Shown: one piece after another, positions 49,303 through 59,625 of the stretch | Layout: the number at the start of each line of letters is the position of its first letter | Position numbering within the stretch: position 1 is the first letter of the stretch | Origin: Archilochus colubris | Lineage: Eukaryota; Chordata; Aves; Apodiformes; Trochilidae | Length of the DNA: 64,000 nucleotides | Direction of reading: 5' to 3' | Assembly: GCA_023079485.1 (NCBI GenBank) | Contig: CM041092.1 | Coordinates: 759,627-823,626 of the forward strand | Notes under the pieces: generated by a model | The model's database searches: none | What the model saw: the letters and a program-made list of their open reading frames with translations, nothing else | What the model was told of the DNA's origin: nothing | Translations under genes and position numbers: made by a program

Positions 49303-50525
49303 AATCCACCTGATTTGGATCCTAAACTCTCTGCAAGGAATTTACTGCTGTGCTCAGCACAGCAAACCACTGGAGTGTACCTGTAGTAAAGCTGTAGCAA
49401 ACGTTTTGAGACACTTCTCCCCACCTGTAGGTATTAATTTATTCTTTAGAATCTCTTTCAGTCATTTAACATTCTGCCAATATGGTACCCATGGAAAAAA
49501 AAATACATCTGATGGTTCAGCTTAGGAAAAAGAGAGGTGGAAGAGGTGAGGGGAGGCTGGAGTGGGGTGGAGGGGTCCAGGCAGGACCTGAGCTGAGCAA
49601 ACAGAGAGCCCAGGGGCAGAGCTGAGCCCCAGACCTCCTCCTGCAAGCTTTAATTATTCCTCACTTAGGAAACACTCAATTGCAGCTGTAAGGAGGCCCT
49701 ATTTTTATTATTCTAATGAGATTCATGGGAGTCATCAGGTAGCAGAGACAGGCTGGGAACCTCTGCTCCCTCCCTTTGTGCACCAGAACAAAATGAGAGG
49801 AAGGAGAGGTAAAAAAAGGGGCTCAGAGCTTCAGGAAAGGAACTTCTGGTAAATTGGTTTGTGGGAGGCATCGCCCTGCACTCAGCCTCCAGAAACCTTG
49901 CCAGGAGCTGAGAGGGCTCTGGTGCTTCCCAGCTGCTCTGGTTAACACTCAGCTTTCTGGTAGAGTTACCCAGACTCTCCTTTTCTGATGGTTTTAAACC
50001 TGTTTTTAACACTTTCCAAAACAATACTTTACCATTATGGAAAGTGGAAGCAAGTTGGTTTGTAATGTTGGTGTTGTGCTGCCTGCTCCCAGCTCTGCAG
50101 ATTCTGGTGCTCTGAACCAGCAGCAACAAAAAACTCCCAAAGCCTTTTCCAAGAGCCTGAAGCTGCAACTTTGCCCCCTGGAACCTGCCAGGGGTGCAGG
50201 TTCTGCCTCCTCTTGGGGTGAAGCAGCAGAAGGGGGGTGCCCTGGCTGAGCTCTCCAGTCCCTGCCCCAGCTGGGAGAGCCCTTCCAGGCAGTGTCTGAA
50301 TGCAAACCCTGCTGGTTCCATTTCTGGGAGATTTGGTGGATTAAATGAGTCAGAAAATGGGAAGGGAAAACACTTTCTCGAGGTTAAAACCCCGTGGTGT
50401 CCGTGTGTTGTCCAGCCCTGAAACAGTTGCATTAAATAGTTGGGATTTTTTATTTGTATTTTTCACGGTAGGAGTTTTTCTTCAGATTTAGCCAAATCTG
50501 TTCCTTTGGTGTGTTCCTGGCTTTT
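49303..50525. other. non-coding stretch with a long minus-strand open frame
   Basis: A minus-strand frame of 239 codons (49713-50432) is the longest in the window that does not come from a repeat. Its residue content is Ser/Pro/Leu-rich without domain, signal or repeat. A shorter same-strand frame (50006-50305) and + frames cover the same bases. I take it as a chance frame. Confidence 0.45.
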
Positions 50526-50697
50526 TCTGTTCGGGGTTTTTTGGTTTGTTTGGGGTTTTTTGTTCGGTTCTTTGGTTTGGTTTGGTTTTGTTGTTGTTTT
50601 GGGGGTTTTGTTCTCTTGGTTGTTTTAGGGTGGGGTTTTTTTGCTTCTTGTTTGTTTTAGGGTGGGGTTTTTTTTTTGCTTTTTGTTTGTTTTCTGT
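50526..50697 (+). repeat. G/T-only low-complexity tract
   Basis: About 170 bases are mostly G and T, mixing GGTTTGGTTTG, TTGTTGTTTTG and two copies of a TTGTTTTAGGGTGGGGTTTTTT-type unit (near 50620 and 50650). It lies about 1.2 kb after the previous G/T tract and on the same strand. Confidence 0.87.
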
Positions 50698-52534
50698 TTT
50701 CCCTGGAATACCCTTAATCCAATGAAACTTCACCCATGTTTAGTCCTTACTCCTTGTCACCTCCCCTGTGTTTCCTGATGGGAAGAGGAGGTGCCAGAGA
50801 GGGGCTGGTGCTCTCCCCTCTCCCTGCCAGGGTTTGCTCTCTGCTCACCCATTTCTCCCCTTTCTCACAGAATTTTCTGCCTCCTGAAACTTGAGCTAAA
50901 AGACCCACAGGGATTTTTGAAGTGAAAATGCCATTTGGGAGCTCAGGCCCTGCCTCTAATGCCTTTCATAGCTGCTGCTAATAGAGATGCACACTAATGA
51001 AATCCATACTCTCAAGGTGGGAAGCTATTTTTCCTGAAACCCCACCCCAAATCTGTGGCCTTTTACATTAAATTTTAATCAGTCTCGAATTTTGAAATCT
51101 CAGCATAAAGCTGTTGATATTGGTCTCCTTTGATGAATTATAAAGGTAAACTTTAATGAACAGTGAATAGAATCACCTTTGCTACTTGGGGGTAATAGAA
51201 TAAAAAAGCAAACAAACACATTTTTCTTACTGCCACATGCCTCTCCTTAATAATAACTTCTGTGTCTTCTGCAGAAATAGATGCTGTATAAAGTCTCATT
51301 AAATTAGCTGACTGATGGAATAAATACACAGCCCATGGCTCTCCAGTCCACAGTAAACCAGGCAAGGGTCTTGATATCTCAGAGTTCTGCTTATTTACAC
51401 ATGCCTCGGACTCTTCTCACAGATATGTAAATTATTCTGGTTAAAACTAAATGCTAAAGTCTACACCATTAGTCTTCCACTTCATGATCTCCACATGGGG
51501 CTGTTAGAGGGATAATGTACCATACAATACACGGTTTACTTTTAATTAATAGAAAAAAAATGTGAAATGAATATTAAATGTAGCTTAATGTGAAAGGAAC
51601 CTCAAAGCAGTATGGTTATTTTTTTTTTTATTTTTTTTTTAAATATTCAGCCCTGCTTCAGCATTAGAAAACAAGAAATGTAGCAGCAGCCTGGAAACAT
51701 CATTAGAGCCCAGGAACAGAAGGAGAAGCAGGTAAAGGCTGTGGGGAGAGGAGGGCAGTCCCAGGCTGTTGTCCTGGGGGGGGGATATTTGTCCAGGGAG
51801 ATGTGGGGAGCCCCCTCTAAGAACCCCCCAAATACACCCACACCTCCCCTGGCCCCCCAGTGCAATGATACCCCACCACCTAATGCAGGGAGTGCAGAAT
51901 CTGGTATTAAATCTTAAGATAAATATATATATATATATATAAAACCAACCCAAACCAAAAGAACCCTCATCAAACAGAAGCATTTAATTAAAACACAAGA
52001 TCTGTTTGCCTGCGTTATAATTCAACATGTCAAAATTAATGCCCCTGTTTTTAATAAATAGAATTACCAATTCACAAACAGTTTATCACACTGTTCCCAA
52101 CCACGGAAGGGAATTTTAATTATATGCCATTATTTATTGCCACCAGACGAGCACCTCCCATGGCTTTTGCCCACAGTGGCAGCCAGGATTGCAGCAGAAA
52201 GCTGCCCTAAGTCCTGCTGGCCCTGGTGCCATCCCCCTTGTCTCCCTGGGCTCACCTAGGATCAGGTACAGGCTCTGGGAAGGAGACAAAGCCCCCAGCA
52301 GCCCTGCTGAGGCTTTAGGAGATAACCAGGCACTCCTAGTTGTGAGATTAAAGGGCTTGAACTAAAGCCTGAAATTAGTAACTTCTCATCCCTTGCCCCA
52401 AGACAGGCCAATATTGTGCAATAAAATAAAGAGCCCACGTGTCAGAGCCTCTTCAGCAGGAGGAGTGGGGAACTGAGTGCTGCTGGCTCCTTCCTAAGGA
52501 TTCAGAGGTTCTTAGTTGTGATGTTATCCTCAGA
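50698..52534. other. non-coding stretch, AT-rich
   Basis: No gene is recognised. T-rich runs lie at 51619-51642, a G run at 51777-51784 and a TA run at 51925-51941. The 50930-51560 and 51940-52150 parts are unique AT-rich DNA. Frames are below 115 codons. Confidence 0.5.
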
Positions 52535-53112
52535 ACTGACAGTAATGGTACCATTCTGCCCCTGTGCTCAGCTCTGGTGAGGCCACAGCTTGAGTCCTGT
52601 GTCCAGTTCTGGGCCCCTCAGCTCAGGAAGGAGATTGAGGTGCTGGAGCAGGTCCAGAGAAGAGCAAGGAGGCTGTGAAGGGATCCAGCAGAATTCCTGT
52701 GAGGAAGGGCTGAGGGAGCTGGGGGTGTTGAGGCTGGAGAAGAGGAGGCTCAGGGGAGACCTCATCACTCTCTACAACTCCCTGAAAGGAGGTTGGAGCC
52801 AGGGGGGGGTTGGGCTCTTTTCCCAGGCAACTCTCAGCAAGACAAGAGGGCAGGGTCTCAAGTTGTGCCAGGGGAGGTTTAGGTTGGAGATGAGAAAGAA
52901 TTTCTTTCTGGAGAGGGTGATCAGGCATTGGAATGGGCTGCCCAGGGAAGTAGTGGATTCTCCGTGTCTGGAGATCTTTCCAAAGAGCCTGGATGTGGCA
53001 CTGAGTGCCATGGGCTGGGAACCACGGGGGGAGTGGATCAAGGGTTGGACTTGATGAGCTCTGAGGTCCCTTCCAACCCAGCCAGTTCTGTGATTCTGTG
53101 ATTCTATGATCA
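52535..53112 (+). mobile_element. CR1 LINE, 3' part, young copy A
   Basis: This is a 5'-truncated CR1 on the + strand. The first part encodes the C-terminal end of the CR1 ORF2 (endonuclease-reverse transcriptase) protein, with [17 protein letters not shown] and [10 protein letters not shown] motifs. It stops at 52676-52678. The rest of the ORF2 end continues in another frame ([32 protein letters not shown], to about 53030), so there is a frameshift or small deletion near 52665-52690. The 3' end shows GAGGTCCCTTCCAACCCAGC, then ATTCTGTG ATTCTGTG ATTCTATG, the octamer tail diagnostic of CR1. Only the last part of the element remains, so it cannot move. The 5' limit is approximate. Confidence 0.93.
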
Positions 53113-55379
53113 TTTAGAGCCTGCAGCCCAGCAAGCACCTGCAATGAGAGGGGTGCACCTGATGCATGGCAGCTGAAGCCTCAGTACAGGGATAAATGAG
53201 AAGGCAAAAAACCAGCAGAACACTTGGCTTCTCCTGGGGCATCAAGGAACCTGAGCCTGGTGCTGAGTGGAAGGGAAACCCAGTGCCTGCTTCCCAGGGA
53301 AACTCCCAGGTGGGACAGGTCAGTGTCCTGGGCTCCTCCTGGAAAAGAGGGCAGGAAATCCCAGGAAGCAGCTCAGCATCCAAGGAATGTGCTTGCCCTC
53401 AGCAGCACACACACACTGACGGGGTTTGCTGCCCTGCATGGGGACAGGGACAGCCTGGGGACACTGGGGACACTGGCTGGTGGTGGCCTTGCCAGGGCTG
53501 GGCTGATGCTTCAAGGTCTGTTCTTGGAGTTAAACATGGGGTGTCCTGGGTGAAGCAGGAGGGGCTGGTCCTGGTTAAACTGGTACCATCCTTTTTTTTT
53601 GACTGAAGTAACAACATTGTTCCAAACCCGTGGGGAATAGAGTCTGCAGGTCAGAATTTCAAACACTTACTCTATTATTTAGAGTGTGCAAAATCATCTG
53701 GGGTCAAAAACCTTTAAGAAACTACTAAACTCTAATTTATTTTTTTTAAATCCACTGATCAACAACCCAACTCTGAGCAATGCACAAAGCTGTATTGATT
53801 TATTTGTGATTCCTGAAGTGGGGCACAGTTTGGGAGGCTTTTAAGGGCTTTTATATCCTTTTCTTTTTCCAGAGACTGATCCTTTCCAGGCTCCTTTGCA
53901 GGCAGCCCCCTCACATCAGTCTTGGAGCAGCTGCAGGTACTTCAGCTGAACCCCCCAGCACTGCCCAGGTATTTCTGCAGGGGGTGGCAGTGGCAATCAG
54001 CATCCTCCTTGGCTTGGTGTGGCCACCTGGGTGGGAGGAAGAAGAAGAGGAAGAGGAGGGACCTGGCCAATTTCCTTCATTAGCTGGTGGGGCTGGAGCA
54101 AAACACCTCTGAGGAGCACAGAGAACTGCTCTGGAGGAGTCCTGGGGACCAGGGGGTGCAGGTAAGCTCTTGGTGAAGTGGAAAAAAAGCTGTTATTGTG
54201 CCATGGAACACTTGGAAATTAATTGTAGGGTTTTTTCAAAGTCGAGAAACCTGTTTAGAATCTAATTTTTTGGTGTCATGGTGTATTTTTGAGAATCACC
54301 AGGGCTGCTGGTAGCTGGTGTTCTCCTGTTGGTTGCTGCTGTTTCTCCTACAACAGCCCAAAGCCCCTTGGGCTTGGGGGGGGGTGTGAGCTGTGCTGGG
54401 CTGGGCTGCCTGGGGGTGATGTTGTGATGTGCCTCTGGTTCTTGGTCCTGTGAGAGCTGTTACTGTGGATTAATAAAACATTAAACTTGGAACACGGACA
54501 GGGAAACTGTTTTGGGGGAGCCTGAGACTCTTGGAATCTCTGCTAGAGGCAAGGTGGGCTTTAGAAAAACTTACTAGCCTGTTTTCCCAAATATTTGTTA
54601 GCCCCCAGCTGATCTGATGCTGCCTTAACAACATGCTGGATAATTTGTCTGATGTGTACTGGATGCTCCTTTGGGATCTCTGGGGTTGTCTCTTAGGGTG
54701 ATATTCCTCAGGCTGGGGCTTCCTGCAGCTTCTGGGTGATTCTGAAGCTGAGGGAAAGGTCAGGCTGTCCAGGGAAATGCTTTTTGCCTTCCAAGATTTG
54801 GCTGTAAAACTCAGGAAGGAAGCCTGTTTATTAGGGTAGCATAAAATATCTGCTCCCAGAGTTAGTTAGGAACCTGCTCTCTCCTCACCTCTTCCTACAC
54901 GAGCCACACCGCAGGGGAAGTGTTCCTGTAATGAGGTTCTGTCATTTCAGCTACAAATGTAGAGGAATCCTCTCCCCAGAACCGGTGTCTGGAGCCACCC
55001 AAACCCGGTGGCACTTGGGGTCTGACTGGGCACTAAGGAATGTTCAGGTGTGCAGCCTGAGAGGGGCCAGGAGAAGAAGAATAAATAATGGTGATAATGT
55101 CCCTAAAGCCCTGCCCTGCAGGGGCTGCAGCTCCGGGTTCTGGGAGCTGTAATGAGTTTGTGCTCTGCCCGGGGGATCCTGGGGCTGTGGGTGCCTGGCA
55201 GGGCTCTCCATGCAGCATCCCTGGGCTGGGTGCTGATGCTTAGGGCTGGTTCCTGGTGCTGTCCCTGGGCAGGAATCGTCACTGCCAATCCCTCTGCTCC
55301 TCGGAAGGAAAAGCAAACAAAGAGGAAAGGCAGGCTGGTTCCTGGAGCCCCCGGGATGTCCTGGGGCCAGAGAGGGGGG
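53113..55379. other. non-coding stretch, no gene seen
   Basis: Mostly GC-rich unique sequence with overlapping frames up to 136 codons. A GAAGAAGAGGAAGAGGAGG purine run lies near 54038-54060. No gene or element is recognised. Confidence 0.5.
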
Positions 55380-55660
55380 GGATGCTGAGAGTGCTCGGGG
55401 GTTTGGTGCCGAACTTTGCGGGAAGTGCTGCCGGGCTCGGTGTCCCGGTGCTGCGGGGATGCGCTCAGCCCGGGCTCAGGGCAAACAGCCTGGGTGGGAT
55501 CACTGGAGATCCCCAAAGCCAAAATAAATATATTTACAGATGAACAAGTCCCGGCGCTGTAGCGAATGCAGCCGATTCCCAGTGGGATTCCTTTTCCCTG
55601 CTCGCTTCAAAGGCTGAGCCCCAGCCAGGTTTCTGTTCGGGTGATGCCTCGGGGCACTGT
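55380..55660. promoter_or_regulatory. CpG-rich patch, strongest in window
   Basis: CpG sites are dense: about ten in the 80-90 bases from 55396 and roughly 17 up to 55654, against very few in neighbouring kilobases. A looser CpG excess continues to about 55920. Patches like this often mark promoters or short first exons. I see no TATA box, no obvious splice donor linked to a convincing exon, and no known protein. Island thresholds were not computed. Confidence 0.4.
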
Positions 55661-58600
55661 GAGCAGTGAGGAGGGGGGAGGATGGAGATGAATGTGGTTC
55701 CCCAGCCTTTTGTACCTCAGCAGTCTGCTCCAGGAAGAGTTTTCATTTTCTAAATAACAGGGCCCAAAGCTCTGGCCTGGGAGTCTCCTCGATGCTACAG
55801 GGTTTAACTTCTGCTAGGAAGAAAAGAAGACTTTCTGTTGTCTTTCCGTGCTGTTGTTTCTTTTAACCTCGGCAGAGGGGAAAACGCGGTGCCTGGCAAG
55901 CCCCGAGCAGGAGGGAAATGTGGGAGGGGAGCTGGGGGCAAAGAGGGGCTCAGGGGTGGGGGGGGCTCAGGGTCCTGGGGATGCTGACCCAGGGGTGAAG
56001 GATGCTGAGCCACCCTGGTGCTGCTCCCAGCCACCCACCAGTCGGGGTGGGATGGATGTGGAATGGCCCCAGCCAGTCCTGCCTGGCATCTCCTTTTAGT
56101 GAGGAAAAGAAGCTTATTGAAGCGTGGGGCCAGTGAAAGCCAAGCACCGTGGGTTTATGGGCAGCAGGGGCAGTCCTAGTTCTGGAGATGTGAGCGTTAT
56201 TTGCAAATAAATGCCCTTCGTAGTCTCTAAAAATTATTATTCAGGATGTCTTCCTATCTCGCACATGAACTATGAACTAATGGTTCCTTTTTGCATAGTT
56301 CACTTGACAAAGAATTGGTAGATTTTCTGTGTAATTTGCTATTATCCTAAAACTCTCAGCAAACCAAAATGCCAGCCTGGGTTTTAAAATGTGATGTGTT
56401 TGAAAATGGAAATTTGACCACTCCAAATAGCAAAATCTTCATTTCCATTAGGATTTTTATGAACTGTCTGATTATAGATCAGAAAAACTCACACTGTTCT
56501 ACAGCCTCCTGCGATGCACTAGAGAAAATGATGAAAACAAAGGCAATTATTTGTACTGGGAATGGCGTGTTTCATTTAATGCTTTAGCAGAGAATGTAGT
56601 CACATTGGAGGCTATTACATTTGCAAGGATTTATTTACTTTAGAAGGCTGTGAGTCTCTCTCAGACCCTGTGCTCTCCTTCCCACAGGGAGCAAGAGGGA
56701 GCTCCCCAGAGGAGGCAGCTCCGTGCTGGGACATTGTCCCTGTCACATCCCTGGGGATGTCTCTGCAGCTCCCTGACATCTGCACCACCCTGGGCACACC
56801 AGGGATGGCATTCCTGGCAGAAGAAGGGACTGTGGGTATTGCCACGTCCTCCTCTTGAGCTCCATGGCCAACATCTTGCAAAGCACTGGCAGAGGATGAG
56901 GAATGGCCAAGGGCAGCAGCCCCCAGCCCATTTGTGGGGCTGCCTGGGCACTGCAGGGAAGACTGTGAGGAGATTTTGGAGGTGGATTCCTTCAGTAAAA
57001 GTTGGGTTTTTTCCCCTATTCAGTGCATTCTTCTGCAGTGTATTGTCTCAGAGTGGAATATATTGCCAGCATGTGAGCTCCCCTGCTCCCTTACTGTTCA
57101 GGATGCTCGTGGCCCTTGGTGGAGAAGGTGCAAGGGTGTGATTTGGGGACCTGCAGCTGATACCCCTCAGTAAATGTCTGTCCTGAGCAGGTTTCTGTCA
57201 ATGTGCTCCCCAGCCAGCTGGATGTGGCATTGCCTGAAGCACCCTGAGCCACCTCCCCTCTGCTGTATGGGTGCTACCAAACCTCCAGGTTCCTGCACCA
57301 GAGGATGACTGAGGAATTGATTCCTCCTTGCTCTGCAGGGGAGAGGGAGCTGGGAGGTGCAGAGGTGTGAAACTACTCCTACAGGTATGCAGGGAGCTGA
57401 GAAATCAAGGTCAGGTTTGGTTTTGCATTGATTTGGCTTTTTTGCCATGAATTTTCTCCTGCCCACAGGCAGAAGGTTGCCAGCTCCAGGGGGGCTGCTG
57501 CTGCTGGGCTGCAGAAAAGGATTTCCAACCATGCATCCACCTGGGGTGGAGCCCTGTGGGTTCTAGACCAGCTTTAGGAATAATTAAACTGAAGAGTTTG
57601 ACGTTTTAGGTGTTTGGTTTCAGTGGCAGTGAAAGTGGTGATTTGCAGCCCCTCTTCTCCCAGGAGCAATCTTCCAGGGAGGGATGGGGAGAACCCCCAG
57701 GGGCAGCTCTGCTCTCTCTGCTCCCAGCTCCCTTCTCCTGTGCAGTCTTTAAATCTAGCAACCCAAGGTGCTGAGCCATTAATGAGTCATTCTTGGGGTT
57801 TTCTGGTTTGGTTTTTATTTATTTTTTTTAAAAAAAACTGCAATAGTTTGCATGGGAAAATGGGAGGTCTTAAATCCAAAACTAACTCTGCCATATTTCC
57901 ATATTTTTTTCTAATACTCTGATACCGAGAAATAGCTTAAAATATTTTGGTTTGCATCCTGTTCTTTTTGTTGATTTTTTTTTTTTTTTTTTTAGCTTCC
58001 ATGATGAATCTCTGTTTAAGCATGTAGTAGGAAAGCCAAGAGCCACTGCTCAGCCTTGGAGAATAAAAGTGGTTCTGCTTCTTTAGTGAAATTCCAGAAA
58101 TAAAAAATCTGTGTAGTTTTCATAGCAATTATTCTCACCTAGTTTCATTTTGTGGCTACAGCAGTTTCGTTCAGACATAATCCTAATCATCTAAAATCTA
58201 AACCTAGTGATGCTCTTCCTGAGGAAGGAGAGATGATGCAAAATACCAGAAGTTGCAGGACGTGGGAACAACTTGTTTTACAAGATTTTATTGATGTCAG
58301 GAAGAAACTTCCAAAGTGTGTGCAAAGTCCTGTGTCTGACTTCCATCCTCAGGTGCTGGCTGAGGACCTGAGTGTCCTTCCTCCTGCACTGCTGGGCTGT
58401 ACTCTGGAAAGCTCTTGCTGGCTCAGAAATCAGCAATGTGATGGGCAGAGGCTGGGACCTTCCCCAACAAAGTAAAAATAACAAAAACCAATCTGACAAG
58501 GTAATTACCATGGAAGACCAAATTGTGTTCTTTGTTTACATCCCATGTATATTTAGCATATTCTTTGCCAGTCCCCAGGAATTGTTCTGACAGATGAAGT

Positions 58601-58992
58601 GTGAGATCTGACTCTTTCCATATTAGGGTGGGTTTTGTGATATAAACAATAAACCCAAGGATTTGGAGCAGGGTTTTTCCAGGCACACCAGAGCCTATCT
58701 GTCTCAGAAGCTGCTCCTGGGTGAGGAGTGTGCAGTCCTTGTGTGTCCCCTGACCCTTTGTCACCCCCAGACAGAGTTGGTGTCCCCAGCAATGCTCCCC
58801 TGCACCCTTCTGCAGGGACCCTGCTCCAAGGTTTTCATCTCCCTCCCCAAGCTCTGCTGGGTCAGGGAAGGTTCTGGAGGTCTGGGCAAGCTGTGATGTT
58901 CTTCCATGGTGCTGCTGGGCACTGCAAGCCTCAGATTCCTGGTCTCTTGGGATTTTTCTTTTCCTGACTAAAGAGAAGGCTTCAGGGTGCCC
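55661..58992. other. non-coding stretch, no gene seen
   Basis: Frames of up to 163 codons occur on both strands over the same bases. An A/T run lies at 57817-57838 and a T run at 57977-57993. The 56200-56620 part is AT-rich unique sequence. No gene or transposon is recognised. Confidence 0.5.
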
Positions 58993-59297
58993 TTTCTGAA
59001 GCCTTTCAGTACTTCAAGGGGACCTAAGAGAAAGATGTGGACAATCTCTTCAGCAGGGCCTGTAGCACTAGGACAAGGACAATAATTTAAAGCAAAAGAG
59101 GGGAGATTCAGACTGGATAGAATGAAATTTTTTATCCTGAGGATGGTGAGACCCTGGTCTGGGTTGCCCAGAGAGGTGGGAGATGTCTCATCCCTGGAAG
59201 AACCCCAGGTCAGGCTGGATGGGGCTCTGAGCATCCCGTGTGGTCACAGATGTCCCTGCTCACTGCAGGGTGTGGGATGAGATGGCCTGAAAGGTCC
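58993..59297 (+). mobile_element. CR1 LINE fragment, 5' portion interrupted by LTR
   Basis: An older + strand CR1 shows the expected order of ORF2-end and 3' motifs: TTTCAGTACTTCAAGGGG, AGAGGGGAGATTCAGACTGGAT, GGTTGCCCAGAGAGGTGG, TCATCCCTGGAAGAACCCC, CAGGCTGGATGGGGCTCTGAG and GATGGCCTGAAAGGTCC. It breaks off at 59297 and resumes after 59591. Many substitutions have destroyed the reading frame. The 5' limit is approximate. Confidence 0.88.
59292..59297. repeat. left 6-bp target-site duplication (AGGTCC)
   Basis: This is the copy of the target site on the left of the solo LTR. Its partner is at 59592-59597. Both lie inside the CR1 'AAGGTCCCTT' motif. Confidence 0.8.
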
Positions 59298-59591
59298 TGT
59301 AGCGGGAGGAGCCCTTCTTGCTCCTAGGGCTGATCCTGAGGCCTCGGGGTTTAGCCCATTCCTGGACGATGTCCTAGGGCTGTTCCTGGGGCTCCGGATC
59401 TACCCTTCTTGCCTGCTCCTGGAGCCTGAGCTGTGACTTCTCCATCCTCACTGAAGAGTGAGAGCTCTCTCTGGTGTCAGCTGCTCTCTTATTGGCCCCT
59501 GCTCCTGCACATGCTCAGGAGGGAGGCCAGACACAGGTGAACCCACACCCACTCATCAATAACTCAGGGCACCTGGTCCTGTCTCACTACA
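59298..59591. mobile_element. solo LTR of an endogenous retrovirus, inserted in CR1
   Basis: This 294-base insert starts TGTAGCGGGA and ends TCTCACTACA. The ends form a perfect 5-base inverted repeat (TGTAG/CTACA) and match in eight of ten bases over ten. It is flanked by the direct repeat AGGTCC at 59292-59297 and 59592-59597. Removing the insert and one repeat restores a continuous CR1 3' end (AAAGGTCC joined to CTTCAACCC). TG...CA ends plus a 6-base duplication are typical of class II (ERVK-like, alpharetrovirus-related) elements in birds. No internal viral sequence remains, so this is the product of LTR-LTR recombination. An inverted CCAAT (ATTGG) lies near 59491. No clear AATAAA is seen. 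A short inverted-repeat DNA transposon is the main alternative. Confidence 0.8.
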
Positions 59592-59597
59592 AGGTCC
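59592..59597. repeat. right 6-bp target-site duplication (AGGTCC)
   Basis: This is the perfect match to 59292-59297, directly after the terminal CA of the LTR. Confidence 0.8.
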
Positions 59598-59625
59598 CTT
59601 CAACCCAAACCACTCTGTGAAATAA
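59592..59625 (+). mobile_element. CR1 LINE fragment, 3' end after LTR
   Basis: AGGTCCCTTCAACCCAAACCACTCTGTG is the CR1 3' end that completes the fragment ending at 59297. The octamer tail is mostly lost and runs into ordinary AT-rich DNA. Confidence 0.85.

Noticed and set aside
52439..53054. Reverse-transcriptase-like frames as a possible host gene
   Set aside because: Motifs match the C-terminal end of CR1 ORF2, with a frameshift and a CR1 octamer tail directly after. It is a dead retrotransposon fragment.
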